This document shows positions 11,028-23,082 of a DNA stretch of 64,000 bases, piece by piece. Each line of letters opens with the position of its first letter. Positions within the stretch are counted from its first letter, which is position 1. The notes beneath the pieces were generated by a model. It made no database searches, was not told where the DNA came from, and saw only the letters and a list, made by a program, of their open reading frames with translations. Origin of the DNA: Nothopassalora personata (lineage: Eukaryota > Ascomycota > Dothideomycetes > Mycosphaerellales > Mycosphaerellaceae); NCBI GenBank assembly GCA_033816765.1, contig CM066288.1, forward strand, positions 2,852,001 to 2,916,000, written 5' to 3'. A program made the position numbers and the translations under genes.

Positions 11028-13898
11028 ATGTCCGCTGTCGGCACTCTCCCGCTCACGGCCGCGCCGACGTCACCGACCAACACCCGCAAGGCCTCCACCA
11101 ACGGCGAGGCGAAAGAGAAGGAGAAGCGCTACAAGTGCCAGGTATGACCACCCTTCAATACATATACACACGTCCGCAAAGTAGTCGCGACACAATCCCT
11201 TGCAGTCTTGGTGGCAAGATGCAACACTGGAAACACTTTTGGGCACCCCGTAGCTCATGGTCTCTGCGTAGAGACTCACTGGCGCATCCGCTAACATACT
11301 CCTACCTCTAGTTCTGCGCCCGAGCATTCTCGAGATCAGAACACAGATCCAGACATGAGAGAAGTCACACCAAGGAGCGCCCGTAAGCCAGCCAATTCAC
11401 AGAAGCCAACATGAGACTCGAAGCACCCTTCGTGGCCCATGGCTTTCGCCTTTTGGTGGATCAGGTACTAACGAGAACTAGATTCAAATGCATGAAGTGC
11501 AGGAGCACCTTCGTCCGCCGTGTAAGTCTATTCCGATTTTCACGCACAGCCACCAAGACTAACGCCTTTCCCAGGACCTTCTTCTACGACACGACCGCAC
11601 AGTCCACGCCAAAGATGGCGGGGTCCCACTGCAAAGTGAAGCGAAGCGACGCAGCACCGGTACCAAGGCGGCAACTCAGAACGGCGAGTCGTCCTCATCA
11701 AAGCTCCCAGATCTTGATGACTCGGCTATGGATACCCCGTTCCCAGACAGCGCCAATGGCTTCGATGTTGAGCAGGCCGCTATGCTCATGACAAACTTCC
11801 AGCAGAAGGCAGCCATGTCTGGTGTCGATCAAGCGACCATCGGTGCTGAGCCCCTGATATCGCCTCACGGACTGCCATCGATGGAGCCGTCCGCCCTCCC
11901 ACCCTACCCAGGTTCAATGACTCTGCCTCAGATGCAAGGCTGGGACCAGATGCTACCGCAGACCATCACACAGCCCAAGGCGCCTTCGATATCGTCAAAT
12001 GGCGAGGCGCATCACGACATGCTGCCCTACCCGAATAGTGTGCTCTCGAATGCGACCAGCACCCTTCCTCCTCTGATGGAGCGTACCGAGAGCCAGCCGG
12101 ACGGTGTCCCATCATTCAATGCATCCACCATGATGGGCGGTCTGGCGACTCCTGGAGCTCTTTCGCCATTTCCCTCGATGATGGGACCGGTCTCGCCTGT
12201 CGACTATCGCAGATCACCTGGCCCACCCCAGCAGTGTACGATGGCGAAAGCACCTCAAGTCGAATCTGAGGACTCGATCAACCACATCATGGACAATATT
12301 CGTCACTGCGACAGTGAAGGCGCGCTCGTAGAAACATTCCGTCTGCCACAGCTCTCTGTCCTGAACCGCTACCTGTCGACCTACTTCAACTTTTTCCACC
12401 ATCACCTGCCATTCTTGCATCCGGCATCGTTCAACCCATCTTCTGTTCCTGCACCGTTGCTACTCTCAGTACTGTCGATCGGCGCACTGTACACCTTCGA
12501 GCAGGATCAGGCATACATGCTTCACATTGGATCCAAGGTCCTGGTTACGCAATTCCTACAGAAGAAGGACAATTTCAGCTCTCGCAAATGCCCACTGTGG
12601 ATGATGCAGAGCTCACTACTTAACATGACATTTGCCAGCTGGAGTGGCGATCCAAAGGGCTTGGAATGGGCATGTTCGATCAAGTCGCTACTGGCGAACA
12701 TGGTTGCCGGCAACAGGTATGAACTGAAGTTGCGCAGCGATGCCCGAGAGGGGAGACAGCCAACGCATGCCGAGTGGATCGAAGACGAGGGATGCAGGCG
12801 AACATACTACGCCGTGTACATCTTCTTTGGTCTCCTGACGCTTACCTACAACCACACGCCCGCCATCAGTTTCAACGAGTTCGACACCTTGGAATTGCCA
12901 TCGTCAGAAACGCTGTGGAACATGGAGGCCACAGATCACGACAGCTGGATCGAGATATTGACAGCATCAACCATCGTCACTTTCCGCGAGGCGCACGACG
13001 CTCTATTCCAGGGCGAGGATGCGCGTTACAGCGCCTTCGCCACGCGCGTCATGATCAACGCGTTGTTCTTGGAAGTCTGGTATCACAAGCGCAGTCCAGA
13101 GGCGCTGCAAGATGTCGTGACTGAGTGGAAGCTTCGCCTTGCGCTCGACACTTGGGAGAAGTCACTCGAGTTGTGCGAGCCGGAGACCGTGGTTGTGCAA
13201 CTTAGTGCGCCGCACAAAGGCCATCCGCTCATTTTCAACGCTATGGCGATGTACAGGAACACTCGCGCGAGACTGCTCGTCGACTTGAAGTCAGTACAGG
13301 AGGCGCTCCGCTACCATGATTCCTACGAGGTCGCCGCGGCGATGACAAACGCTCGAGATAACGTCAAGAGATCCGAGGAAATGCTCAAGGTCATTCAAGC
13401 GTGCTTCGACTGCATCGAAGTTGCGGCACTACAAGGCATCAGGTGGGTTGCGCGAACTTCAGCTACCAACTGGAGCATCGAGCATCCACTATGTGGCCTG
13501 GACCTCATTGTGGTCCTCAGTCTGTGGCTGTGGAGAGTGGAGCATGACAGCGAGCCTGCGACCGCAGATGAGAAGGTCATGTACCAGAAATTACGAAGCC
13601 TCTTCGACGATGACACTGTCGACGGTTTTGGGCAGAAGCTCAGCTCGACTGTGGCACGTCTATGGGGTAGCATGATCGACGAAGTTGTTGTCTGGGGGTA
13701 AGTCTTCGCCTTTATCGTTCTATGACATACCATACTGACTTCTCCTGCAGCATTACAAAGCTCATGGGTGAATCATTCAAGCTACATGCTCATGCACTGC
13801 ACGGATTCGAGGATTCGATCGTGGCTGGCGCAGAGCAGTCACAAGAACCACCGGTTCAGACATTGGCACCACATGCCACAGAAGTCACGGCCTACTAG
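11028..13898 (+). CDS. C2H2 zinc-finger transcription factor with fungal-specific regulator domain
   Basis: Five exons (11028-11141, 11312-11382, 11482-11521, 11575-13697, 13751-13898) give 831 aa, all in frame; introns are 170, 99, 53 and 53 nt. Two C2H2 fingers are assembled by splicing: the first about residues 37-58 (C-x2-C ... H-x4-H) and the second about 65-88 (C-x2-C ... H-x4-H, RHDRTVH). After a Pro/Ser-rich linker, residues about 300-600 (LNRYLSTYFNFFHHHLPFLHP onward, ILTASTIVTFREAHDAL) match the helical fungal_trans (PF04082-like) regulator region. Predicted nuclear DNA-binding regulator; target genes are unknown. The stop read through the last donor (TAA at 13699) is removed by the final intron. 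Confidence 0.87.
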
Positions 13899-14999
13899 AA
13901 GCTATGGCCGAAGCTTTGACGACTCCACGGCTACTACCACTCGCACCGCCTTGGTAGTGCATCCTCAATACACTCCCCCGCGGCATCATTCTGTACTATT
14001 CTCCTCTATACTGGCGTTTTGGGAACATCGAATTCTGTGTTTACGAACTACCAGCAACAGCGGGGCAACAGTGCTTCCAGTATCAGCAGTCCAGCTTTTG
14101 TCTATCCTTTCGGCGGGAATCGGCAGACGGACTCCACGAGAGATCATTAAGTACCTCTAATCATCAGACTTGCTCACTGCAAGAAAGGCAGCGAGCAGGC
14201 CTCGAGTCGCTTGGTCCGCGGAACTGGATTCCCGACGAAGGATGCATCTTTTTTGTTTGATTGTGTTTTCGCGTTATATACCATGTGCGTGCATCAGCAT
14301 CTGTGGTTGTTGCTCGAACAGCTCGCGCCGAAGTGGCGAAAAGAGCAGGAGCCTTTGGGACGGGGCATAGCGTGTTATTCCTTGTTCCGTTGGGACGGGA
14401 GCAGAGTGTACTATATGTATTTGGTATGCACAAGGCTGATCGATCTCATTATTCACCCTTTGGCAGTCTCGATGTTCATGTCATAGTGGTCATGTTGGTG
14501 GTACAGTATCCTTGTATGATGCAGCATTGTAATTTGTACGGCGACATCACGCCGTCTAACAGACGATGCCTTTCAAGACTCATCATCACACAGCATGCTC
14601 TTCCTCGAGCCCTCATGAACATCGATGCCCCCGACGTGAGATGCTGGATGGATTCGGTGCTTCAAACGCCCGAGGATGACCAGCGCTGACCTCACGACTT
14701 TTTGACTTTGGTACACGCCTAGATTCTACCTGGTCCTGGACGCGACGTGCTCGGAGCCAACGCCATCATATACGTATATGACTCTCAGCCGAGTCTTTTG
14801 AGGTAGGACAGTCTGTTCTCTCTCAAGAAACATCCTCACTCTTGTAGTACTACTCACCCGCTCACTTTCTGATACGCGGCCTCGAAGCACCAACCACAGC
14901 CTGTTCTTGACTATCTTGCGACAGCGAACACATCGGTATCATTACCTCCTTCTGATTCATCACTACCATGGACAAGCTAACAGAGGAATCAAAGCAATC
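13899..14999. other. Intergenic, no gene seen
   Basis: About 1.1 kb of 3' flank of the C2H2 regulator and leader of the next gene. No domain-like frame; pyrimidine-rich just before 15000. Confidence 0.5.
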
Positions 15000-15731
15000 A
15001 TGGGCGTCTCCCTCAGCACGGCGCGATACCTCGCGCCCGCCTCCTTCCTCTACGACTTCGCCGCCCAGCAATACGGCATGCTCTCCTCCCCCAACATGAA
15101 AGACGTCCACGACGCCAACATGTCCTTTTTCTCTCCTCAACCCTTCTTCATCGCAGGCTTCTTCTTCCCGCAACAACTCTTCCAACTGGCCTGGCTCTAT
15201 AAGCTCTGGAAACTGGACCCCTCCAAACCTGCCGAGAAGAAGCAACTCGAACATATCGTGCCGTTTGTGCCGTATTATGCGCTGGGAAACGTCTGTATTG
15301 GGACTTGGATGTTTTTCTGGAACAGCAGTAATCTCAGGGTTGCGAATGTTTTTGTTATCGTTAACACGGTGGTGCAGCTTTGGTATGTTTTCTCGCAGTT
15401 GCAGCCCATGGCTACGAAGAACACTGGGAGCGTTTTGACGCATGTTGTGTCCAAGACTTTTGCTGGTATTGGTGTACTGGATATTCTGCACAACACGAGT
15501 GTGGCGTATTACAAGAATGCGCTACCGACGCTGCCGCTGAAGATCGCGACTGGGCTGGGTTTTGGAGCGCTGGGAGCGTGCTCGGACTGGATCTTTGGTG
15601 GATGCTTGGTGTATGATTTGATTGCGCTGAGTGTTGGGCAAGCATCGTACAAGCAGGATTGGAGTAGGCTTCTGGGAGGCTTCGCGGTTGGGACTGCGGC
15701 GATTGTGGGCCTCAGGAACTACATGAAGTAG
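15000..15731 (+). CDS. Multi-pass membrane protein, unknown function
   Basis: The frame gives 243 aa from the ATG at 15000 (MGVSLSTARY). Several hydrophobic stretches alternate with short polar loops (PFFIAGFFFPQQLF, YYALGNVCIGTWMFFW, VANVFVIVNTVVQLWYVF, LLGGFAVGTAAIVGL), suggesting about five to six membrane segments, with little outside them. I do not recognise a named transporter or enzyme motif. Probably an intracellular-membrane protein conserved in fungi (inference). Confidence 0.7.
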   Translation: MGVSLSTARYLAPASFLYDFAAQQYGMLSSPNMKDVHDANMSFFSPQPFFIAGFFFPQQLFQLAWLYKLWKLDPSKPAEKKQLEHIVPFVPYYALGNVCIGTWMFFWNSSNLRVANVFVIVNTVVQLWYVFSQLQPMATKNTGSVLTHVVSKTFAGIGVLDILHNTSVAYYKNALPTLPLKIATGLGFGALGACSDWIFGGCLVYDLIALSVGQASYKQDWSRLLGGFAVGTAAIVGLRNYMK

Positions 15732-15893
15732 GTATTCTCCGTGACTGGAATCCTCGCCCGCACCGATCTGACTGGGCGCTCAGGCCTCCATATACGACCA
15801 AGACGGACTATGCCACGATTGAACAGGACGATACCGATGATCGGGCTTGAATGAGAGGTGAATTGGCCATACAGTGAAGCTTTGAATTTGGTC

Positions 15894-17482
15894 CTACCTG
15901 ACTGTACATCTATTGACATCTCTCCGGCGTAGCCGACTTGATTCTTCTTCGAAATACTCGCTTATTAGACTCTGTCTTGGCACCATAACCCCAAGCTCAC
16001 TGACATTCAGCATGAACTCATGGACCGTCCTGTCATGATTTCCAACATCAACCCGGAATTTGATCGACATATCGTTCAACGACTGCACACGTGCAGGGAA
16101 GTCGTCACCAGATTTGCAACGCGCAGCCAGCAGCTCCTCGACCTGCCCGACATGAAAGTTGCGCAGCGTCAAGTGTTCGCTGGTCTCCTGAACGATGACC
16201 TCTTCACTTATCTCCATCAACTTGTCAATGAGATCGCTGAAGCTCGCTTCCTCGGCGGTCATAGTCTCCTGGCACGTCCACAGAGCATGAGCTGTCTTTG
16301 CGAGCCCGCTTTTCATGTACCACGACGCTGTCTCCAGACCATAGACTGCTGTAGCGTTCGCGGCGCTCAGAGAAGCGGTCCACTTCATGGCCGTGCCAGC
16401 CGTGTCGTTCGAGCCTGGCGCTCCGGATGTTGCAGTAGTTAGCCAGGGCTTTGAGAGAGGCTAGAGTTTGTGAAAGGGAGGATTGGGGACTGAACTGCAA
16501 TGCTGTGCAGAGTTCCTCTTGCTGTTCCGCAACAGTAGCGCTGTGTGACTGGCATTCTTGTTGACAGTGCTTGAGGTCTACTTCGATGCGAGTGAGGCTG
16601 ATTGTGGTCCAGGCGCGGTCGTATGCTGACATGGTCGATATATTACCTGCTATTATGGAATCAAGGTCACCGAACAAATGCGTTTTTCATGATGTAAATC
16701 TTGTGCATTTGCGGGCTAAGACATTGCTGATCTGTCTCGAAGTGATAATGATGCAACGGCGCGTCGGGTTTGTCTCGAATGACGGAGACTTGGATACGCT
16801 CGAACTTCTCGAGATCCTGGCAAAGACCTTGGTAATCAGACGTACGTAACACATGTGTTGAAGTGGTTGAAGAGGTATTGGAAACGGCAATCTCAGCCGT
16901 CCTCCCCCGAATCGGGCGGTCAAAGCGTTCCTTACTGTATGCATGCTTTGACTACACGCTCAAGCTTGATCTAAACCTCTCTTCGAATCTCCAATCCCCC
17001 GCGTTTGAAGAGTCTTGCGTACGGAACTGCTTCCATACCACTACCGCACGAAGATGTGCTTTTCGTTCAGAGAATTTGGGCGGTGTCGCGAGTACCATGG
17101 GCAAGTGGTTTAGAGCCATTGGGCCTGAGAATAGGCCCCTGGTCAAATCGATCGCCATCGGTTCCCACCCTGTGAGGCTTGCTTTGCCAACAGGTACGGG
17201 GATTGGCGAAGCGTCGGGGACGATGCTCAAGGGTGCATTGGAAAGTTGATCTGAGAGTCGAGTTTGAAGAGGCGATCGGGTGTGTTCGGAGGTTTTGGAC
17301 GGAGGATAGGGTTCTATTGAGGTTTTTGTGAACGTAGGCGATCGCTGGGGAAGAGCGGGGGAGAAGAAGGTGCTAGGAAGTACGTATAATCTCGTCGCTA
17401 GAGACGTGAGGGATATTGTGCTTTGTCTGACACCGGGGGAACGCGCGTGAGGATGAGAAGGATAAGATGATGGAGAAGGCAT
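15894..17482 (-). pseudogene. Frame-disrupted gene of unknown function
   Basis: Coding-like sequence runs on the minus strand from 17482 to 15894 but in three successive frames. The first frame (17482-16667) has one in-frame TAG at 16952-16954, then a +1 shift near 16670, then another shift near 16385. The last segment reads convincingly as protein (KLMEISEEVIVQETSEH, VEELLAARCKSGDDFPARV) and is helix/coiled-coil-like. A 42-nt intron could remove the TAG, but I found no good splice pair for the other two shifts, so I call it a decaying gene. A badly mis-modelled multi-intron gene is the alternative. Confidence 0.4.
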
Positions 17483-17774
17483 TCAGGAAGCAATGGAGAG
17501 TCGATCTGGTGATTGATATCAGCGCGTGTCGTTTTTACGTGGCTAGAATTGTGCTACTGTGAGCATGCTTCGGGCTGTACCGTTGGGATCGCGATGTCTG
17601 ATTCGCGGAACACTAGGCGAGCATGTTCATTTGCCAAAAAGCCGTTTTTCGCTCGTGATCTATGATATTCTACAATTTTTACATCATAGTCGTAGCTGGG
17701 GCTGCCTGGCTGGCCCCAGACTCGTGACGGCGCTGCCTTCGTCTCATATGTTCCATATCCATGGTTCCGTGACT

Positions 17775-18419
17775 CTATCCTCTCGCCGCCGAATAATCCC
17801 TCAATTTCTGTATCAACTCATCACAAGCCTCCATATCCGCCGCGTCGATGCCCTGCTTCCGCTTCCACACACTATCCGGCAAGCTCTTCTCCAACTCATC
17901 CATACCCGGCTGGAAGTTCCTCACAGTACTGCTCAACGCACTAATCGCCTTCTTCCTCACAGCCTGCTTCTCATCTTCCGCCGCCATCTTCGCCAACTTT
18001 GGTACAGCACCCATCGACAGTAACTTCTCCTGACTCTTGATGTTGTTCTGAACAGCAGTGCTGCAGCACGCTGCCGCATGCCTCCGCATCTCTGGCTCAT
18101 CGTTGTCCAGCTGCTGGACGAGCGGTGGCCACAGACCCATGGGCTCCATGTTGTTTGCGTTGTCGATGTTCTCGATGAGCTGTTCGAAGTTGTCCCATGC
18201 TATTAACTTGTTGTCGAGGTCGATCTGATCTATGGGGGCGACGATTGCGGTCATAGCGTCGCGCATGCGGTCTGCGTCTGATGGGCCGCCCAAGAGCTCG
18301 TTGATCATTTCTTGGGTGATGCCTTTGGTTGGGTCGCGCCTTTGGCCTTCTGGCGCGCTGACGGAGTTCTCGGTGCTCCACTGGAGGAGTTGGTTGAGGG
18401 ATTCTTTCTGGCCTGTCAT
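17775..18419 (-). CDS. FES1: Hsp70 nucleotide exchange factor Fes1
   Basis: Single exon of 214 aa. The N-terminus (LNQLLQWSTENS) and the armadillo-like helices (IENIDNANNMEPMGLW, NDEPEMRRHAAACCSTAVQN, RKKAISALSSTVRNF) are the hallmarks of fungal Fes1/HspBP1. The protein binds the Hsp70 ATPase lobe, releases ADP and so drives client release and degradation of misfolded cytosolic proteins. Length matches the family (about 210 aa in ascomycetes). Start at the ATG ending at 18419. Confidence 0.93.
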   Translation of the reverse strand: MTGQKESLNQLLQWSTENSVSAPEGQRRDPTKGITQEMINELLGGPSDADRMRDAMTAIVAPIDQIDLDNKLIAWDNFEQLIENIDNANNMEPMGLWPPLVQQLDNDEPEMRRHAAACCSTAVQNNIKSQEKLLSMGAVPKLAKMAAEDEKQAVRKKAISALSSTVRNFQPGMDELEKSLPDSVWKRKQGIDAADMEACDELIQKLRDYSAARG

Positions 18420-19369
18420 GTTGTCTGTAGAGCGTATCTTTCGTGGCGCTTTGCTGTGGTGTATTGTAGTTATGCAAGTTGGACCGCCGCTAACAAAGGA
18501 GCGACATCATTCACTTGGTGACAGAATTTGTTCCTTACCACTCTAGCCCCTTCTGGCGGTTTCGGCGCCACTTTGTGTCTGTTTCTGACGATATGGCGCG
18601 TGAAGCCACACGTGATACTCCCGTAAAGGCGCGTTCGATGCCGTCTGTAGTTCCTCACGAAGATCAGGTCGATGATGTTGCTACGAAGGGCTGTGGTGTG
18701 GTGTGGTGCGCCGTTGAAGAGATGTTGTTGGCAGGCATGGTGGGGTTACGCGATGCGATTCTAGCCATCGCGGGGCACAGCCGACAGTGGCTGATCAAGG
18801 ACACACAGCTCGAAATTCATCTTGCTGGTAAGGAATGTGATGCGGCATCGAGGTAGGGCATGCTAGACTTTCGTATGGCAGCTCCTGCACATCGTTCAGC
18901 CGCAGTCGCTGACCATCGCCACTGCCTGCACCTGGTTTCCGCTCCCGACCGAAGCAGCAGTTGGGAAGGGTCAGCCTTCGCCAAGAACATGTCGTGTACG
19001 CGTAATGAGGCGAGAGCGATCGACCTGAGACCAGGCAGCGAAATTGTTATAGCAATGGGCGTGTACATGGACGCCTTCTGAGCATCTGCGTCCTTCTTGA
19101 TCATAACACTGCAGATTCTTTCATCACCATTCCCAAGTTCTGAGCCTCCTCCGTTGCTGCTAGCGCCACGATTCAGGCTTAGACTAGCGAGCGAGTTTTG
19201 GCCTGTGCGCAGTTTCCTCTTCCACCGCCAAACCAATTCCAACTCCACCCTACCATCACCACCACAATCCTTGCCCGAGCAAGTCCATTCCCGACACTTA
19301 CACTCGTGAGGCCATCAGAACATCTCACGCCCCTTCACACGTCTTCAACACCCTGAAACATCCGCCGCC
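18420..19369. other. Divergent intergenic region FES1/actin
   Basis: About 950 bases between the FES1 5' end and the actin start. No gene seen. The CACCACCAC/CAATCC pyrimidine- and C-rich run just before 19370 is typical of the leader of highly expressed fungal genes. Confidence 0.5.
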
Positions 19370-20898
<1,529 letters not shown>

Positions 20899-21603
20899 GC
20901 GCATCTTTACGGCAATTGTTCAAGGCATGGAGCATGCGCTACATGCAGGCCTGGTGGCGCCGCAGCAAAAGACCGACTTTCTAGAATCGAGCGTCGTGGG
21001 TGCAACGTTGACAGCAGGGGCGAAACGAGCGCGCTTGGCGCCGGTCTCATGTTATGTAGCACTCTAGGCGGGGCGTTCTCACGTGCTTGACTAGCTCGAG
21101 CATCTGCTACTAGACTACTGCTAGTTGTGTGCGCGATGTATGCCTTCATGGCGGGATGACAAAAATGCAGCACTTGTTCCTTTTCTATCATATCTGGCGG
21201 TTCCTGCTCAGGTCTTGGCTGTGAGTCCGTGCGGAATTTTGGTCACGTCAACAGAGCGCTTCCTTCGTTCGCGTGTGCAATACATGCTGACCATGCAACA
21301 CCGTGCCATAGCGATGCCCCCTGTCAGTAACGGGCAGCAGTCCTCGTATAAAATAGACCTTCCATGCCGCTGGTGGAGTGCTGGCCTGCAGATCTGAAGA
21401 CTGACGTAAGAATCGCCTTCACATTTGCGACTGCTTCAGAAAACACCAGGTCAAGTACATCCACTCATCATTGCCTTCCTCTGCTATAATCTACCTCCGA
21501 AAAGCTATACATCTATCTCACAGTGGCTGCTAAGGCTCTTCAACGCTTGCGATCGACATCTAGCCAGTCTAGCGTGATCAAACATCACCGCAGGCTCGCC
21601 ACC
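20899..21603. other. Intergenic, no gene seen
   Basis: Actin 3' flank and oxidoreductase promoter. The TCTCACAG at 21517-21524 resembles a splice acceptor, and the frame after it (21523-21603) would encode a basic, mitochondrial-like leader if an upstream exon supplied an A before TG. No convincing donor was found. Confidence 0.45.
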
Positions 21604-22887
21604 ATGGCCACTGACGGCAAAAGAGAAATAGTGGTGATAGGAGGAGGCATTATCGGTTGCACATCTGCATACTACCTCACAAGACATCCGTCCTATGATC
21701 CCAGCAAGCACAAGATTACGGTGCTGGAGGCGAGCAAGATCGCAAGCGGCGCATCAGGAAAGGCGGGCGGACTACTGGCACTGTGGGCATATCCTAACAG
21801 CATTGTACCACTGAGCTACAAGCTGCATAAAGCCTTGTCCGATGAGCATGGAGGCGAAGAGAGGTGGGGATACAGAACAGTGCATGTTGGTCAGGTGGAC
21901 TGCATAGGCAGGAACTTGCCGGAGAAGGCAGAGAAGAACAGGGTTGATGGCAAGAATGGCGCGATGGATGGTGAGAATGGAGACATTCAGGGCGAGAGCG
22001 TCAGCCTACAGAAGAGAAGCAAGGCAGCACTAGGCAAGCTGCGTGCAGCAGGCATACCAGCAGAGCTCGCCTGGGTAGACGCAGACAGTCTCCGAGGCTA
22101 CGACGAGATGGGCGACCCATCTACAACGGCTCAAGTACACCCGTACCAATTCACCACATCCATGGCCCAGCTCGCCAAGGACAAGGGTGCAGACATCAAA
22201 GAAGGCGCCAGCGTCTCCAGCATAAACTACACCTCCGACGGCCAGGGCGTGGAAAGCGTCACCTACACCTCCAAACCCACCGGCAAAACAGAAACCCTCC
22301 CAGCCACCGACATCATCATCGCCGCCGGGCCCTGGACTCGCTCAGTCTACCCGTCAGCACCCATCGGCGCCCTCCGCGCCCACTCAGTCACAATCAAGCC
22401 ATCGAGACCAGTCTCAGCCTACGCCCTCTTCACCCAAATCAAACTCCCCTCCCCCTTCAAACGCGGAACCACCAAACTAAAAGACTCCGGTCAAATCGTC
22501 ACCCCCGAAATTTACGCCCGCCCCAAGAACGAAGTCTACGCCTGTGGCGAGGGAGATCACTCGGTTCCCCTGCCCGCCACGACGGAAGAAGTCGAGTGCG
22601 ATGAGGGACGGTGTCAGGATATCGTGGACTATGTCGGAAGCATTTCGGACGAGCTGAGGGATGGAGAGGTCACGGCTCGGCAGGCTTGTTATCTGCCGAG
22701 TGTGGATTCAAGTTCGGCGCCGTTGATTGGACACACCGGCGTGAAGGGGTTGATCATGGCGGCGGGACATACGTGTTGGGGGATTCAGAATGGACCCGGC
22801 ACGGGGAAGTTGGTGAGCGAGTTTGTGTTTGAGGGGGAGGCGAGGAGTGCCAAGGTCACGGGGTTGGATCCGAGGAATTATCTGTGA
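21604..22887 (+). CDS. FAD-dependent oxidoreductase (DAO/Tda3-like)
   Basis: 427 aa from an ATG in a strong context (GCCACCATGG). The N-terminal Rossmann fold carries the GxGxxG dinucleotide motif (VVIGGGIIGCTSAYYL, about residues 10-25); a second FAD-contact region lies near TDIIIAAGPWTRSVYP. The C-terminal GHTCWGIQNGPGTGKLVSEF matches DAO-superfamily enzymes. Best guess is the Tda3/FAD-dependent amine oxidoreductase group; substrate unknown. An insertion rich in Gly/Asp/Asn (about residues 115-135) looks like a surface loop. A longer N-terminus through a spliced start is possible but weak. Confidence 0.83.
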   Translation: MATDGKREIVVIGGGIIGCTSAYYLTRHPSYDPSKHKITVLEASKIASGASGKAGGLLALWAYPNSIVPLSYKLHKALSDEHGGEERWGYRTVHVGQVDCIGRNLPEKAEKNRVDGKNGAMDGENGDIQGESVSLQKRSKAALGKLRAAGIPAELAWVDADSLRGYDEMGDPSTTAQVHPYQFTTSMAQLAKDKGADIKEGASVSSINYTSDGQGVESVTYTSKPTGKTETLPATDIIIAAGPWTRSVYPSAPIGALRAHSVTIKPSRPVSAYALFTQIKLPSPFKRGTTKLKDSGQIVTPEIYARPKNEVYACGEGDHSVPLPATTEEVECDEGRCQDIVDYVGSISDELRDGEVTARQACYLPSVDSSSAPLIGHTGVKGLIMAAGHTCWGIQNGPGTGKLVSEFVFEGEARSAKVTGLDPRNYL

Positions 22888-23082
22888 GGTTTAGGAGAAA
22901 GTGAACCGAGTAACGTGATGAAATGGTTTATGATGTCGGATTGCATTGACGACGGATGATTTACCCAGATGAAGTCCTACATCAAACGTGACGCTATATG
23001 CTGCACTATGCTCCTCACTTCGCTATGCCAATTTAGTGGTACAGGGTATCTATCGAGTCTTTTGAGTCTTCAAAAAAAAATT

